A stretch of 53,929 bases of DNA from Methanocella sp. (lineage in GTDB: Archaea > Halobacteriota > Methanocellia > Methanocellales > Methanocellaceae). The stretch lies in NCBI RefSeq assembly GCF_035506375.1, contig NZ_DATJPM010000075.1, positions 1 to 53,929 of the forward strand, in the 5' to 3' direction. The position numbers were made by a program, and so were the translations under genes. Below are positions 42,803 to 52,880 of this stretch, piece after piece. Within the stretch, counting starts at the first letter, position 1; each line of letters starts with the position of its first letter. A model generated the notes under the pieces. It was not told where the DNA came from. It made no database searches and worked only from the letters and a program-made list of their open reading frames with translations.

Positions 42803-43150
42803 ATGATCAATAATAGAAAAACTTGTACATACCACTGCGAGGTTGACGCCGCCTTCGCCATCATGGGCGGGAGATGGAAGGCCCAGATCATCTGGCATAT
42901 ATCGGACGGGAATCCCAGATTCAAAGAACTTCGAAATATGCTGAAAACAGTTAGCCAACGCATGCTCTCCAAACAACTAAAAGAACTGGAAGACGACGGC
43001 CTCGTCACCCGCACCGTATATACAGAAGTCCCCATACGTGTAGAATACCAGCTAACCGAAGCAGGTCGAGCCCTCTTACCAATCATGAAAGAACTCGGCA
43101 CATGGGTCAAGGAGAAATGCCCAGAAATCGTAAAGAGAATTGAACAATAG
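42803..43150 (+). CDS. HxlR-family transcriptional regulator
   Basis: 115 residues with the HxlR pattern: an N-terminal Cys (TCTYHCEVDAAFAIMGGRWKAQIIWHI), winged helix FKELRNMLKTVSQRMLSKQLKELEDDGLVTR and wing EVPIRVEYQLTEAGRAL. HxlR proteins respond to aldehydes, quinones, disulfide or hypochlorite stress through the N-terminal Cys. The start at 42803 has AGGT at proper spacing; an ATG-preceding in-frame codon at 42788 is less likely. Divergent from the MFS exporter and upstream of an FMN reductase. Confidence 0.88.
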   Translation: MINNRKTCTYHCEVDAAFAIMGGRWKAQIIWHISDGNPRFKELRNMLKTVSQRMLSKQLKELEDDGLVTRTVYTEVPIRVEYQLTEAGRALLPIMKELGTWVKEKCPEIVKRIEQ

Positions 43151-43203
43151 TACAAACGGTTGAGTGAAAAAGGATTATTAATAAAATATCAGGAGATGTG
43201 AAA

Positions 43204-43839
43204 ATGAAGGTATTGTTGGTAAATGGTAGTCCTCACAAGAATGGTAGCACTCATACTGCTCTTACTGAAGTAGCTAAAACCTTGAATGAAGAAGGTATCG
43301 ACACAGAAATTTTCTGGATTGGCATAAAGCCGCTTGCCGGCTGTATCGCCTGCAAGAAATGCGCTAAAACCGGTCGCTGTGCGTTTAATGACCGGGTCAA
43401 CGATTTTCTTGACATTGCCAAAGATACTGATGGCTATATTTTTGGGTCGCCCGTGCATTATGCCTCAGTAACCGGTGCGATGACATCCTTCATGGATCGC
43501 GTATTCCAGGTCAACTCGCAGTCCAGCAATCAATCTTTTTACTTAAAACCGGCGGCCGCTGTTGTTTGCGCAAGGAGAGCGGGGACGACGGCCACTTTTG
43601 ACCAGCTCAATAAATATTTCACCATTTCAGAGATGCCTGTCATTTCTTCACGTTACTGGAATATGGTTCATGGAGCAAAACCGGAAGATTTAGAAAAGGA
43701 CCTAGAAGGCTTACAGACCATGCGTGTTCTTGCAAGGAACATGGCGTTTTTCTTGAAGTGCAAAGATGCTGGCCTCAAAACAGGAGTACCACTCCCGGTG
43801 CGGGAAGAAAAAATATACACAAACTTTATACGCGATTGA
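43204..43839 (+). CDS. NADPH-dependent FMN reductase / iron-sulfur flavoprotein family
   Basis: 211 residues of flavodoxin-like fold: VLLVNGSPHKNGSTHTAL (phosphate-binding loop), CIACKKCAKTGRC (compact Cys motif as in iron-sulfur flavoproteins) and FGSPVHYASVTGAMTSFMDR. It reduces FMN or quinone-like substrates. ATG at 43204 is preferred (AGGAG 8 nt upstream) over the GTG at 43198. The base composition is visibly more AT-rich than in housekeeping genes of the window, suggesting later acquisition with the HxlR gene. Confidence 0.86.
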   Translation: MKVLLVNGSPHKNGSTHTALTEVAKTLNEEGIDTEIFWIGIKPLAGCIACKKCAKTGRCAFNDRVNDFLDIAKDTDGYIFGSPVHYASVTGAMTSFMDRVFQVNSQSSNQSFYLKPAAAVVCARRAGTTATFDQLNKYFTISEMPVISSRYWNMVHGAKPEDLEKDLEGLQTMRVLARNMAFFLKCKDAGLKTGVPLPVREEKIYTNFIRD

Positions 43840-43998
43840 TGCTCCTTTTTTTTATTACAAAATATTGATATTAAACTGTGGAGATTTTATTTCTCTACAA
43901 AATATTATTATCATTAAACGATTGAAATTAAAAATCGAGTCGTAGAATAACCAGTTTATGGCTGAATGGAAATGCTTGAAATGAATATTAAAAAATAT

Positions 43999-44406
43999 CT
44001 ATCCATATTTCTTAAGCCGTTCCCGGAACTCCTTGCGGTGGCGCTTCTCCTCGTCCAGGATGTGCTTCAGGACGCCCACGACCTCCGGGTCGCCGATGGT
44101 CTCGATCTGGTGCTTGTACTTTTCAATGTCCGCCGTCTCCATGGCGATCTGTTTTTCCAGCATGCCCTTCAGGTCGTCGCCGCCGAACTCTAGGACCTTA
44201 TGCTCCATCGTGGGCTTGCCGCCCCGCTTGGTGATGAGGTCGGCGAGCCACCACATGTGCCGCATCTCGTCTACGCCGATGGCCTCGGTGACCTGGCTTG
44301 GGTCGCACTTGTTCATCAAGAACGTGTTCCGTATGTAGACCATCGTGGCCTCCAACTCGTCCACGAAGTCCTCGTTCAAGATCCTTACAACTTCATCCTT
44401 ATCCAT
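43999..44406 (-). CDS. Ferritin-like diiron protein (bacterioferritin/rubrerythrin superfamily)
   Basis: About 135 residues forming a four-helix bundle with diiron ligand spacing: DELEATMVYIRN, DEMRHMWWLADLI (E-x-x-H), ETADIEKY and LDEEKRHRKEF (E-x-x-H). It stores iron or consumes peroxide. AGGAG lies 8 nt before the ATG at 44406; ATGs at 44412 and 44430 are alternatives. A 24-bp palindrome 45 bp upstream is shared with the katG promoter region, linking it to oxidative stress. Confidence 0.82.
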   Translation of the reverse strand: MDKDEVVRILNEDFVDELEATMVYIRNTFLMNKCDPSQVTEAIGVDEMRHMWWLADLITKRGGKPTMEHKVLEFGGDDLKGMLEKQIAMETADIEKYKHQIETIGDPEVVGVLKHILDEEKRHRKEFRERLKKYG

Positions 44407-44456
44407 GGTCATTCTCCTGGTTATCGTCATCTTACGATTGTACTGATAACTGTATA

Positions 44457-44480
44457 ATTGTTCTATACTATACGAACGAT
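44457..44480. promoter_or_regulatory. Operator-like palindrome shared with katG (copy 1)
   Basis: ATTGTTC-TATACTATAC-GAACGAT: 7-bp arms with one mismatch and a 10-bp centre, just upstream of a TATA-like AATTATAC for the ferritin-like gene. Similarity to the katG copy extends about 55 bp. Confidence 0.6.
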
Positions 44481-44607
44481 AATATAGCTTGCGGTTGTTA
44501 ACAGCGATGATTCGTAGAGTTGATATGAAAAAGGTAAAAGAAAGCGGGCAGCAGGAGCATTTCCTATGGCTACGCGCTTTCCAAAAATCCTTACGCTCCT
44601 TTTACGG

Positions 44608-46803
<2,196 letters not shown>

Positions 46804-46982
46804 AACATTTACTCCTATATTTTACTTGATCTTATCCACAGTGGGGAACCATAGTCGATCGGATTATCCATGAAATCTTCCGGCTCGCCAGCGAATCTTC
46901 GTTCAGTATTCGGATAACTTCATCCACATCCGTGACTACCCTCCGATCACTAATCGCTTCCAGTAAAACCTATAATTGAATA

Positions 46983-47006
46983 ATTATTCTATATGATACG
47001 AACAAT
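46983..47006. promoter_or_regulatory. Operator-like palindrome upstream of katG (copy 2)
   Basis: ATTATTC-TATATGATAC-GAACAAT: the same 7-10-7 geometry as at 44457-44480, one arm mismatch, and just upstream of a TATA-like AATTATAGG for leftward transcription toward katG, 180 bp away. Confidence 0.58.
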
Positions 47007-47051
47007 CATATAACTTACGGTTTTAACGATGAAAAAAATGGAAAAGTGGAT

Positions 47052-47759
47052 CTATTCGTTGTGCACTGGTACGTCGGGGAACGGCAGCGCGCTGAACGCC
47101 CGCATGACCCGGTAGTTGACGGCCCGCTCGAAGACCTCGGCGGCCTCGATCTCCACCTGCATGCCCCGGAATTTCGCCGTCGCCTCCTCGCGCTCGGCCA
47201 GGTGTTCCATGCTGCCCAGGTGTTCCACGCCCTGCTTCATGGACAGGCTCTTATGCTCCCGGATGGCTTTTAGCTTCATGGCCAGCGTGTCCTCGATGTC
47301 GACGTAGACATCGCCGTGCGAGTTGACGCCGCTCGACGTCTCGGAATAGTACAGGCAGGGCACCATGTAGGGCTTGTGCTTGGTCTTCACCTCGCCCACC
47401 CTCGACAATAGACAGGCGCCGAGCACGGCCTGGGAGAGCTTCCGGTGGTCCGGGTTATAGTCCGTCGGCTGGTGCGTAATGACAATGTCCGGCTTCACGT
47501 CACGAATTAATTCCACGATCTTGTGGACCGTGGGCATATCGTTCTCGATGTTACCCTCTTTTAGGTCCAGGAACCTCGTCTCGCAGCCGAGCACTTTGGC
47601 GACCTTCGTCGCTTCCTCCCGGTTCTCGTCGCACGAGGATACGCAGATTACCTTGTTCCCCGTCTTCGCGAGCTTTGCCAGCGTGCCGCCGCATTGGTAA
47701 GGCATGTCGAACGGGTCCGCGTGGGCCCCGATCGCTAATACTGTCAACTTTTTCGCCAT
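47052..47759 (-). CDS. PIG-L/LmbE-family deacetylase
   Basis: 235 residues of the LmbE/PIG-L family of Zn-dependent GlcNAc deacetylases. The first motif reads IGAHADPFD (family A-H-P-D-D), so the second ligand spacing is altered, and THQPTDYNPDHRK provides the later H-x-D-x-x-x-D-H ligands. Substrates are GlcNAc-like groups in lipid or thiol precursors. It is transcribed alone; its 3' end borders the katG upstream region. The non-canonical first motif is shared by some archaeal members but lowers certainty about activity. Confidence 0.82.
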   Translation of the reverse strand: MAKKLTVLAIGAHADPFDMPYQCGGTLAKLAKTGNKVICVSSCDENREEATKVAKVLGCETRFLDLKEGNIENDMPTVHKIVELIRDVKPDIVITHQPTDYNPDHRKLSQAVLGACLLSRVGEVKTKHKPYMVPCLYYSETSSGVNSHGDVYVDIEDTLAMKLKAIREHKSLSMKQGVEHLGSMEHLAEREEATAKFRGMQVEIEAAEVFERAVNYRVMRAFSALPFPDVPVHNE

Positions 47760-47962
47760 GAAAATCGCCTTTAATATTCATTCATCATTATATGCGGCCC
47801 GATATAACTTAAATAATATGGACTACATCAGCCCTTCATGGCATACACTTACCTGGTCCGTGTCCTGCTGGAATCCGTAAACGGCATGAAGCACTCGATT
47901 ATGGGCTGTTCCCAGGGGATAAGCCATGATAAGGATAAACGGGCCTGATCAGCTTCGAGGCG

Positions 47963-49006
47963 ATGCGGTGGCTGGCGAAACACGACATACCCGTTATAGT
48001 GCTGAACTGGAATGGTAACCTGCTCTCTGCCATGATGCCCAAGGAGCCCAACAACGGTAAACTGCGTGTGAAGCAGTATGATAAGTACCTGGATAAGAAG
48101 GCTCGTTATGATATCGCCCGGGCTTTGGTCGAGGAGAAGGTGAACAAGGGCCAGGATCTACTCGTCGGGTTGTCCGACTATTACGACGAAGTAGACCGGG
48201 ACGAGACCATCAAGGTATTCGAGTTCGAGCGGGACCGCTTCCACAAGTACAAATCAGCCGACTGCGACCTAAACAAGTTATTGTTATACGAGAGTCGCAT
48301 CGCAAACCGGTACTTCAGTACCATTACCCGGGTCATTAACAAATTGAGGCCCGACTTTAACTTCACCGGCCGGGGCACCAAATCATATTCGTGGAACATG
48401 AACGCCAGTGACCCTATTAACGCCCTCTTGAACTACGGGTACGCCATCGCGGAAGCCGAGGCCAGACGAGCGATAAACAGTGTCGGCCTGGACCCCTATG
48501 TCGGGTATCTGCATGAACTGGCCGGATCTAAGCAGCCACTAGTCTACGATGTACAAGAACTGGGCAGATGGCTAGTCGACCTATCTATCATTCAACTGCT
48601 CGCAGACCACAAGTTGAAGAAATCGGCGTTCGTCACCACCGAGAACTACCACCAGAGACTACGCGAGGACACGGCTAAACTGCTGTTGAACTACATTAGA
48701 AATAATTTTAACACGGCGGTGCCGTACAAGAAAAAGCAGTTCACCTACCAGTATGTTCTCGGTGACAACGTACAAATGCTCGCCAACTACATCAGCGACA
48801 GGTCGAAAGAACTACGTTTCAACGTGCCCGGCGTGCCAATCAAGTGGAACGACGACAACGAGACCCGGGACTTTATCCTGAACATGACACCCGACCAGCG
48901 GAAAGAGCTGGGCATTAATAAGTCGACTTTGTGGTATATCCAGAAGAACATGCGGGAGGGCAAGAAGGTCAAGCTATACGAAAAGGTTAGGACAAAAATC
49001 GTTTGA
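47963..49006 (+). CDS. cas1: Stand-alone Cas1 integrase, N-terminally truncated
   Basis: 347 residues corresponding to the helical catalytic domain of Cas1: AMRWLAKHDIPVIVLNWNG, NASDPINALLNYGYAIAEAEARRAI, GLDPYVGYLHELAG and VYDVQELGRWLVD. The metal ligands E110, H184 and D196 are intact. The C-terminus (TPDQRKELGINKSTLWYIQKN) is the helical tail of archaeal CRISPR Cas1. The N-terminal beta-domain is missing: in-frame sequence GLISFE continues upstream but meets TAA at 47936-47938, and 47818-47948 shows remnants in other frames (MDYISPSWHTLT). No cas2, effector or array is near. It is either a decayed or a repurposed integrase. Confidence 0.85.
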   Translation: MRWLAKHDIPVIVLNWNGNLLSAMMPKEPNNGKLRVKQYDKYLDKKARYDIARALVEEKVNKGQDLLVGLSDYYDEVDRDETIKVFEFERDRFHKYKSADCDLNKLLLYESRIANRYFSTITRVINKLRPDFNFTGRGTKSYSWNMNASDPINALLNYGYAIAEAEARRAINSVGLDPYVGYLHELAGSKQPLVYDVQELGRWLVDLSIIQLLADHKLKKSAFVTTENYHQRLREDTAKLLLNYIRNNFNTAVPYKKKQFTYQYVLGDNVQMLANYISDRSKELRFNVPGVPIKWNDDNETRDFILNMTPDQRKELGINKSTLWYIQKNMREGKKVKLYEKVRTKIV

Positions 49007-49087
49007 TATACTTGTTTTATGAGTGGTTCCAAGGCCCTGAAAATATAAATAGATGCTCGATTTAATGTATTTAATTAAAAGGTGACC

Positions 49088-51949
49088 ATGAGTCCAACGC
49101 CCGCCTCCACTAACCCCTCCGACGCCCAGAAGCCCCGTAGTGAACTTTTAGCCGAGTTGCAGGAGCTTAGGGCCCAAAATGCGGTTTTGAAGGATGCCGG
49201 AGCCAACAAGGGTAATGCCGAAGCTTTGCGGGAGAGCGAGGAGAAGTTCCGGGAGATGGCCGAGAACATCGGGGAGGTGTTCTTCAGCTTCACGAGGGAT
49301 TGGAAGCACACGATCTACGTGAGCCCGGCCTACGAACATATCTGGGGGCGCCCGCTGGAAGAGGTATACGGCAATCCGATGGCCTGGCTGGAAGGGGTGC
49401 ATCCCGATGACCGGGAACTGCCGCTAGCGGTGGTCAACAGATATATAGCGGGCGATTTTTCTGGGATCGATACCGTGGAATTCCGGGTCCTGAGGCCGGA
49501 TGGGACCGTCCGGTGGATACTCGCCCGCACCTATCCCGTCCGGAACGACGGGGGCGAAATGTACCGGATCACGGGGATCGCCGAAGACATCACCGAGCGC
49601 AAGCTGGCGGAAGAGAAAGTAGCCCACGTCGCATCTTTCCCGGAACTGAACCCTAATCCGGTCATCGAGGTCGATTATGCGGGGAATGTTACGTACAGCA
49701 ATCCTTCTGCTGACCGCATATACCCCGATTTAAGGGCGTCGGGTGACCACCATGCGCTGCTCAGGGATATTACGTTCGGGCGGGGCGCTGGTCCGGGGGC
49801 CGGATCCCTTTTAGTAAGGGATGTTGAGGTTAATGGGCGTTTTTACCTAGAGTCCATCATCGACATGCCGGAAAGAAAGGTGAGGCGCATCTATTGCATC
49901 GACATCACCGAGCGGAAGCGGGCGGAAGAGGCGTTGAAGCTGACCCAGTTCGTTGTGGATAACTTCCGGGACTCGTCGATCTGGCTCACCCGGGACGGGC
50001 GCATCGCCTACGTGAACCAGGAAACCTGCCGGGGCCTCGGGTACTCTCGGGAGGAACTATTATCCATGCACATCTCGGACATCGACCCCGACTACCCGCC
50101 GGAGAAGTTCCGGGAGCTGTGGCCGGAGAAGCAGAAGGGCGATTACACGCATTTCGAATCAAGGCACGTCGCCAAAGACGGCCGGACGTTCCCGGTGGAG
50201 GTCACGTCCACCTACACGATATATGGCGACAACGAATACCTGATCACGTTCGACCGGGATATTACGGAACGGAAGCGGACCGAGGAGGCGCTGCGGTCGT
50301 CGCAGAGTATGCTCAAGTCGGTAATGGGTAACGTTCCCCTGGGCATCTTCTGGAAGGACCGCAGTTCAACTTATCTGGGCTGTAACGAGGTGTTCGCGAA
50401 GGCGGTCGGCCTGTCGTCTACTGAGGAGATCGTGGGCAAGACCGACTATGACCTGCCATGGCTCCCGGAAGAAGCGGACTCGTTCCGTGATTACGATTTC
50501 AGGATCATGGAGAACGACGAGGCGGAGTACCACATCGTGGAGCAGCAGCGGGAGGCGGATGGGAAGATATCGTGGGTAGAGACCAATAAAGTTCCCCTGC
50601 ATGATGCATGGGGCAAGGTCGTTGGAATCCTGGGTACCTACGAGGACATCACCGAGCGCAAGCGAACCGAAAAAGAGCGGGAGATAACCGTCGAGTTCCT
50701 GAGCCTCGTGAATCAGGCTCGGAGCACCCAGGAACTAATCTGGAAAACGGCCTCGTTTTTCCAGAAGACATCGGGTTGCGAGGCCGTAGGCATCCGACTC
50801 CGGGAGGAGGACGACTATCCCTATTATGAAGCCCGCGGGTTCCGGCCAGAGTTCATCCGGAAGGAGAACTTGCTTTGTACTCGTGACGCACAGGGCCATG
50901 TTCTCCGGGATAAGGACGGCTTTCCCATGCTGGACTGCATGTGCGGCAACGTAATCACCGGCCGGTTCGACCCGGCCATGCCCTTCTTTACGGCCAAGGG
51001 TAGCTTCTGGACGAACAGTACGACCGAACTCCTGGCCACTACCACGGAAAAGCACCGGCTGGCGAAGACCCGTAACGTCTGTAATACGGAAGGGTATGAA
51101 TCGTTCGCTCTGATCTCGTTGCGGGTAGGGGAGGAGCGGCTGGGCGTCCTACAGTTGAATGACCGGAGGAAGGGCTACTTCACCCTGGATCAAATCCAGA
51201 TGTGGGAAAGGCTCGCAGACTACCTCGCCGTGGCACTGGCAAAGTTCCAGGCCGATGAGGCATTGAAAAATGCCAAAACCCAGGCCGAGCTGTACCTCGA
51301 TTTGATGGGCCATGACATCAACAATTTACACCAAATAGCTCTGGGCTATCTTGAACTGGCCCGGGAGATGCCAGCCTCCGAGGGCCGGGACGAGTTCCTG
51401 GACAAGCCGGTCGAGGTATTACAGCGGAGCGCCCAGCTCATCCAGAACGTGCGGAAGTTACAGAAACTCCGGGAGGGCGGATTCACACCCGAGATGATAG
51501 ACGTCTGTAATATTCTCGCTGACGTGCAAAGTGAGTACAGGGCTGAGCCCGGCAAGACGATACGGGTGAACTTGGGCGACCATGAAAAGTGCTTCGTGAG
51601 TGCCAATGGGCTGTTACACGACGTATTCGCGAACCTCGTCGACAACGCGGTGAAACACACCGATGATGGAACCGACATTACCGTGAGCCTAGACGTTATG
51701 AGGGATAGGGGTAGACCATATTACAAGGTGGCTGTCGAGGATAATGGCCCCGGCATACCAGACGACTCTAAGGAGATGATATTCAACCGGCTCCATAAGG
51801 GCACTGCGAAGGGCATGGGTCTTGGATTATACCTGGTGAAATCACTCGTGGAAAGCTACCATGGCAAAGTCTGGGTCGAGGACCGGGTACAGGGCGACCA
51901 TACGAAGGGCGCCCGGTTCGTCGTCATACTGCCGGCGGTTGAAAAGTGA
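49088..51949 (+). CDS. PAS/GAF sensor histidine kinase
   Basis: A 953-residue cytosolic kinase with an N-terminal coiled coil (LLAELQELRAQNAVL), four PAS domains (about 50-170, 175-280, 285-400 and 405-530, each closed by D-I-T-E-R-K), a GAF domain (about 535-720) with a Cys cluster LDCMCGN, an H-box with MGHDINNLHQ, and an HATPase domain: NLVDNAVKHT (N), EDNGPGIP (G1), GMGLGLYLV (G2). No membrane helix or receiver is present. It starts 81 bp after cas1. The GAF cysteines suggest redox or metal sensing (inference). Confidence 0.92.
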   Translation: MSPTPASTNPSDAQKPRSELLAELQELRAQNAVLKDAGANKGNAEALRESEEKFREMAENIGEVFFSFTRDWKHTIYVSPAYEHIWGRPLEEVYGNPMAWLEGVHPDDRELPLAVVNRYIAGDFSGIDTVEFRVLRPDGTVRWILARTYPVRNDGGEMYRITGIAEDITERKLAEEKVAHVASFPELNPNPVIEVDYAGNVTYSNPSADRIYPDLRASGDHHALLRDITFGRGAGPGAGSLLVRDVEVNGRFYLESIIDMPERKVRRIYCIDITERKRAEEALKLTQFVVDNFRDSSIWLTRDGRIAYVNQETCRGLGYSREELLSMHISDIDPDYPPEKFRELWPEKQKGDYTHFESRHVAKDGRTFPVEVTSTYTIYGDNEYLITFDRDITERKRTEEALRSSQSMLKSVMGNVPLGIFWKDRSSTYLGCNEVFAKAVGLSSTEEIVGKTDYDLPWLPEEADSFRDYDFRIMENDEAEYHIVEQQREADGKISWVETNKVPLHDAWGKVVGILGTYEDITERKRTEKEREITVEFLSLVNQARSTQELIWKTASFFQKTSGCEAVGIRLREEDDYPYYEARGFRPEFIRKENLLCTRDAQGHVLRDKDGFPMLDCMCGNVITGRFDPAMPFFTAKGSFWTNSTTELLATTTEKHRLAKTRNVCNTEGYESFALISLRVGEERLGVLQLNDRRKGYFTLDQIQMWERLADYLAVALAKFQADEALKNAKTQAELYLDLMGHDINNLHQIALGYLELAREMPASEGRDEFLDKPVEVLQRSAQLIQNVRKLQKLREGGFTPEMIDVCNILADVQSEYRAEPGKTIRVNLGDHEKCFVSANGLLHDVFANLVDNAVKHTDDGTDITVSLDVMRDRGRPYYKVAVEDNGPGIPDDSKEMIFNRLHKGTAKGMGLGLYLVKSLVESYHGKVWVEDRVQGDHTKGARFVVILPAVEK

Positions 51950-52448
51950 TTAATTATCCAGCTATTTTTATAAGAAAAAGTCCAAAAATGAACAACTGAC
52001 TATATACCCCGAAATTAAAATGGGCCGACTTAGATTTGAACTTTCAGAGTGTCCAAAAAGTCGAAGGCTAACTATATACCTCTATAACGTCGCGGGTCTA
52101 TAATAATTTGAACATTTTACAAATGATAATACGGCGATGTTTTAAACTACTTTAACTTATGGGGTCGCATACTTACACACTTTGGAGAATACGTTTACGA
52201 CTTTATATACTAAATTTGGTTGTCTGGTAGAATATACCAAATTAAGCCTTATTTTAACTAAAAAGTACTAATGTTATTATAGAATATTTTACGTATCTCA
52301 TTTATTAATAGGCTTTACAGTATGCCTTTTTCATAAAGTAGGCGTATTATACAATGAACGTTATTTCTATAAGTTTATATGTTTTTAAGTTTTGTGTAGC
52401 CTGCTGTATCTAAGTTAAATTACGAGCTAACGTCACCAACTTTATTTC
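51950..52448. other. AT-rich gene-free stretch between the sensor kinase and the cas1 remnant
   Basis: About 500 bp of markedly AT-rich sequence with no open frame of note. It contains a degenerate direct repeat with a 71-bp period (GTCCAAAAA...CTATATACC at 51980 and 52051, with ATTTGAAC following each). Otherwise nothing recognisable; it looks like decayed DNA. Confidence 0.55.
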
Positions 52449-52747
52449 AGCAACAACCGCAGACTACACTGAACCGAAAAAGCATTACGCCTTCCAGTAT
52501 GCGCTCGGTGACAATGTAAAAATGCTCGCCAACTACATCAGTGACCGGTCGATAGAACTGCATTTTAACATGCCCGGTGTCCTTATCAAGCGGAACGATG
52601 ATAATGAAACCCGGGACTTATCCTGAACATGACGCCTGACCAGCGGAAGGAATTGGGCATTAACAAGTCAACGCTGTGGTATATCCAGAAGAACCTCCGG
52701 GAGGGCAAGAAGGTCAAGCTTTAGGGCAGGGTTAAGGCAAAATTGCT
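52449..52747 (+). pseudogene. Decayed second copy of the cas1 3' end
   Basis: This segment aligns at about 80% nucleotide identity to the last 300 bp of the cas1 gene at 47963: AFQYALGDNVKMLANYISDRS, PGVLIKRNDDNETRD, TPDQRKELGINKSTLWYIQKNLREGKKVKL. A 1-nt deletion (GGGACTTAT versus GGGACTTTAT near 52616) breaks the frame, and a TAG (52722-52724) replaces a Tyr codon. The upstream two thirds of the gene are absent. It is followed after about 130 bp by a PAS sensor gene, mirroring the order cas1-PAS kinase at 47963-51949. Confidence 0.85.
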
Positions 52748-52880
52748 AAATAATTTGGTCCAAGCTTGATATTTTAGCCATTATTTTATTGCAAAATATT
52801 TATACTATGGAGTGAAGGTTTTTCGCATATTACTAATATATAATGAACGTTTAAGCGATTGATCCCTAGGGGCAGTGGGC

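Noticed and set aside
41207..43900. Attachment-site duplication of the tRNA-Leu 3' end
   Set aside because: I looked for a second copy of the tRNA T-arm/acceptor sequence downstream within the window and did not see one.
51980..52120. CRISPR array near cas1
   Set aside because: Only two strongly diverged repeat-like units and no regular spacers are visible; kept only as a weak finding.
47760..52750. A casposon (Cas1 transposon)
   Set aside because: No terminal inverted repeats, no HNH nuclease and no adjacent polymerase were found. The PolB at 19669 is a full-length chromosomal replicative enzyme 28 kb away.
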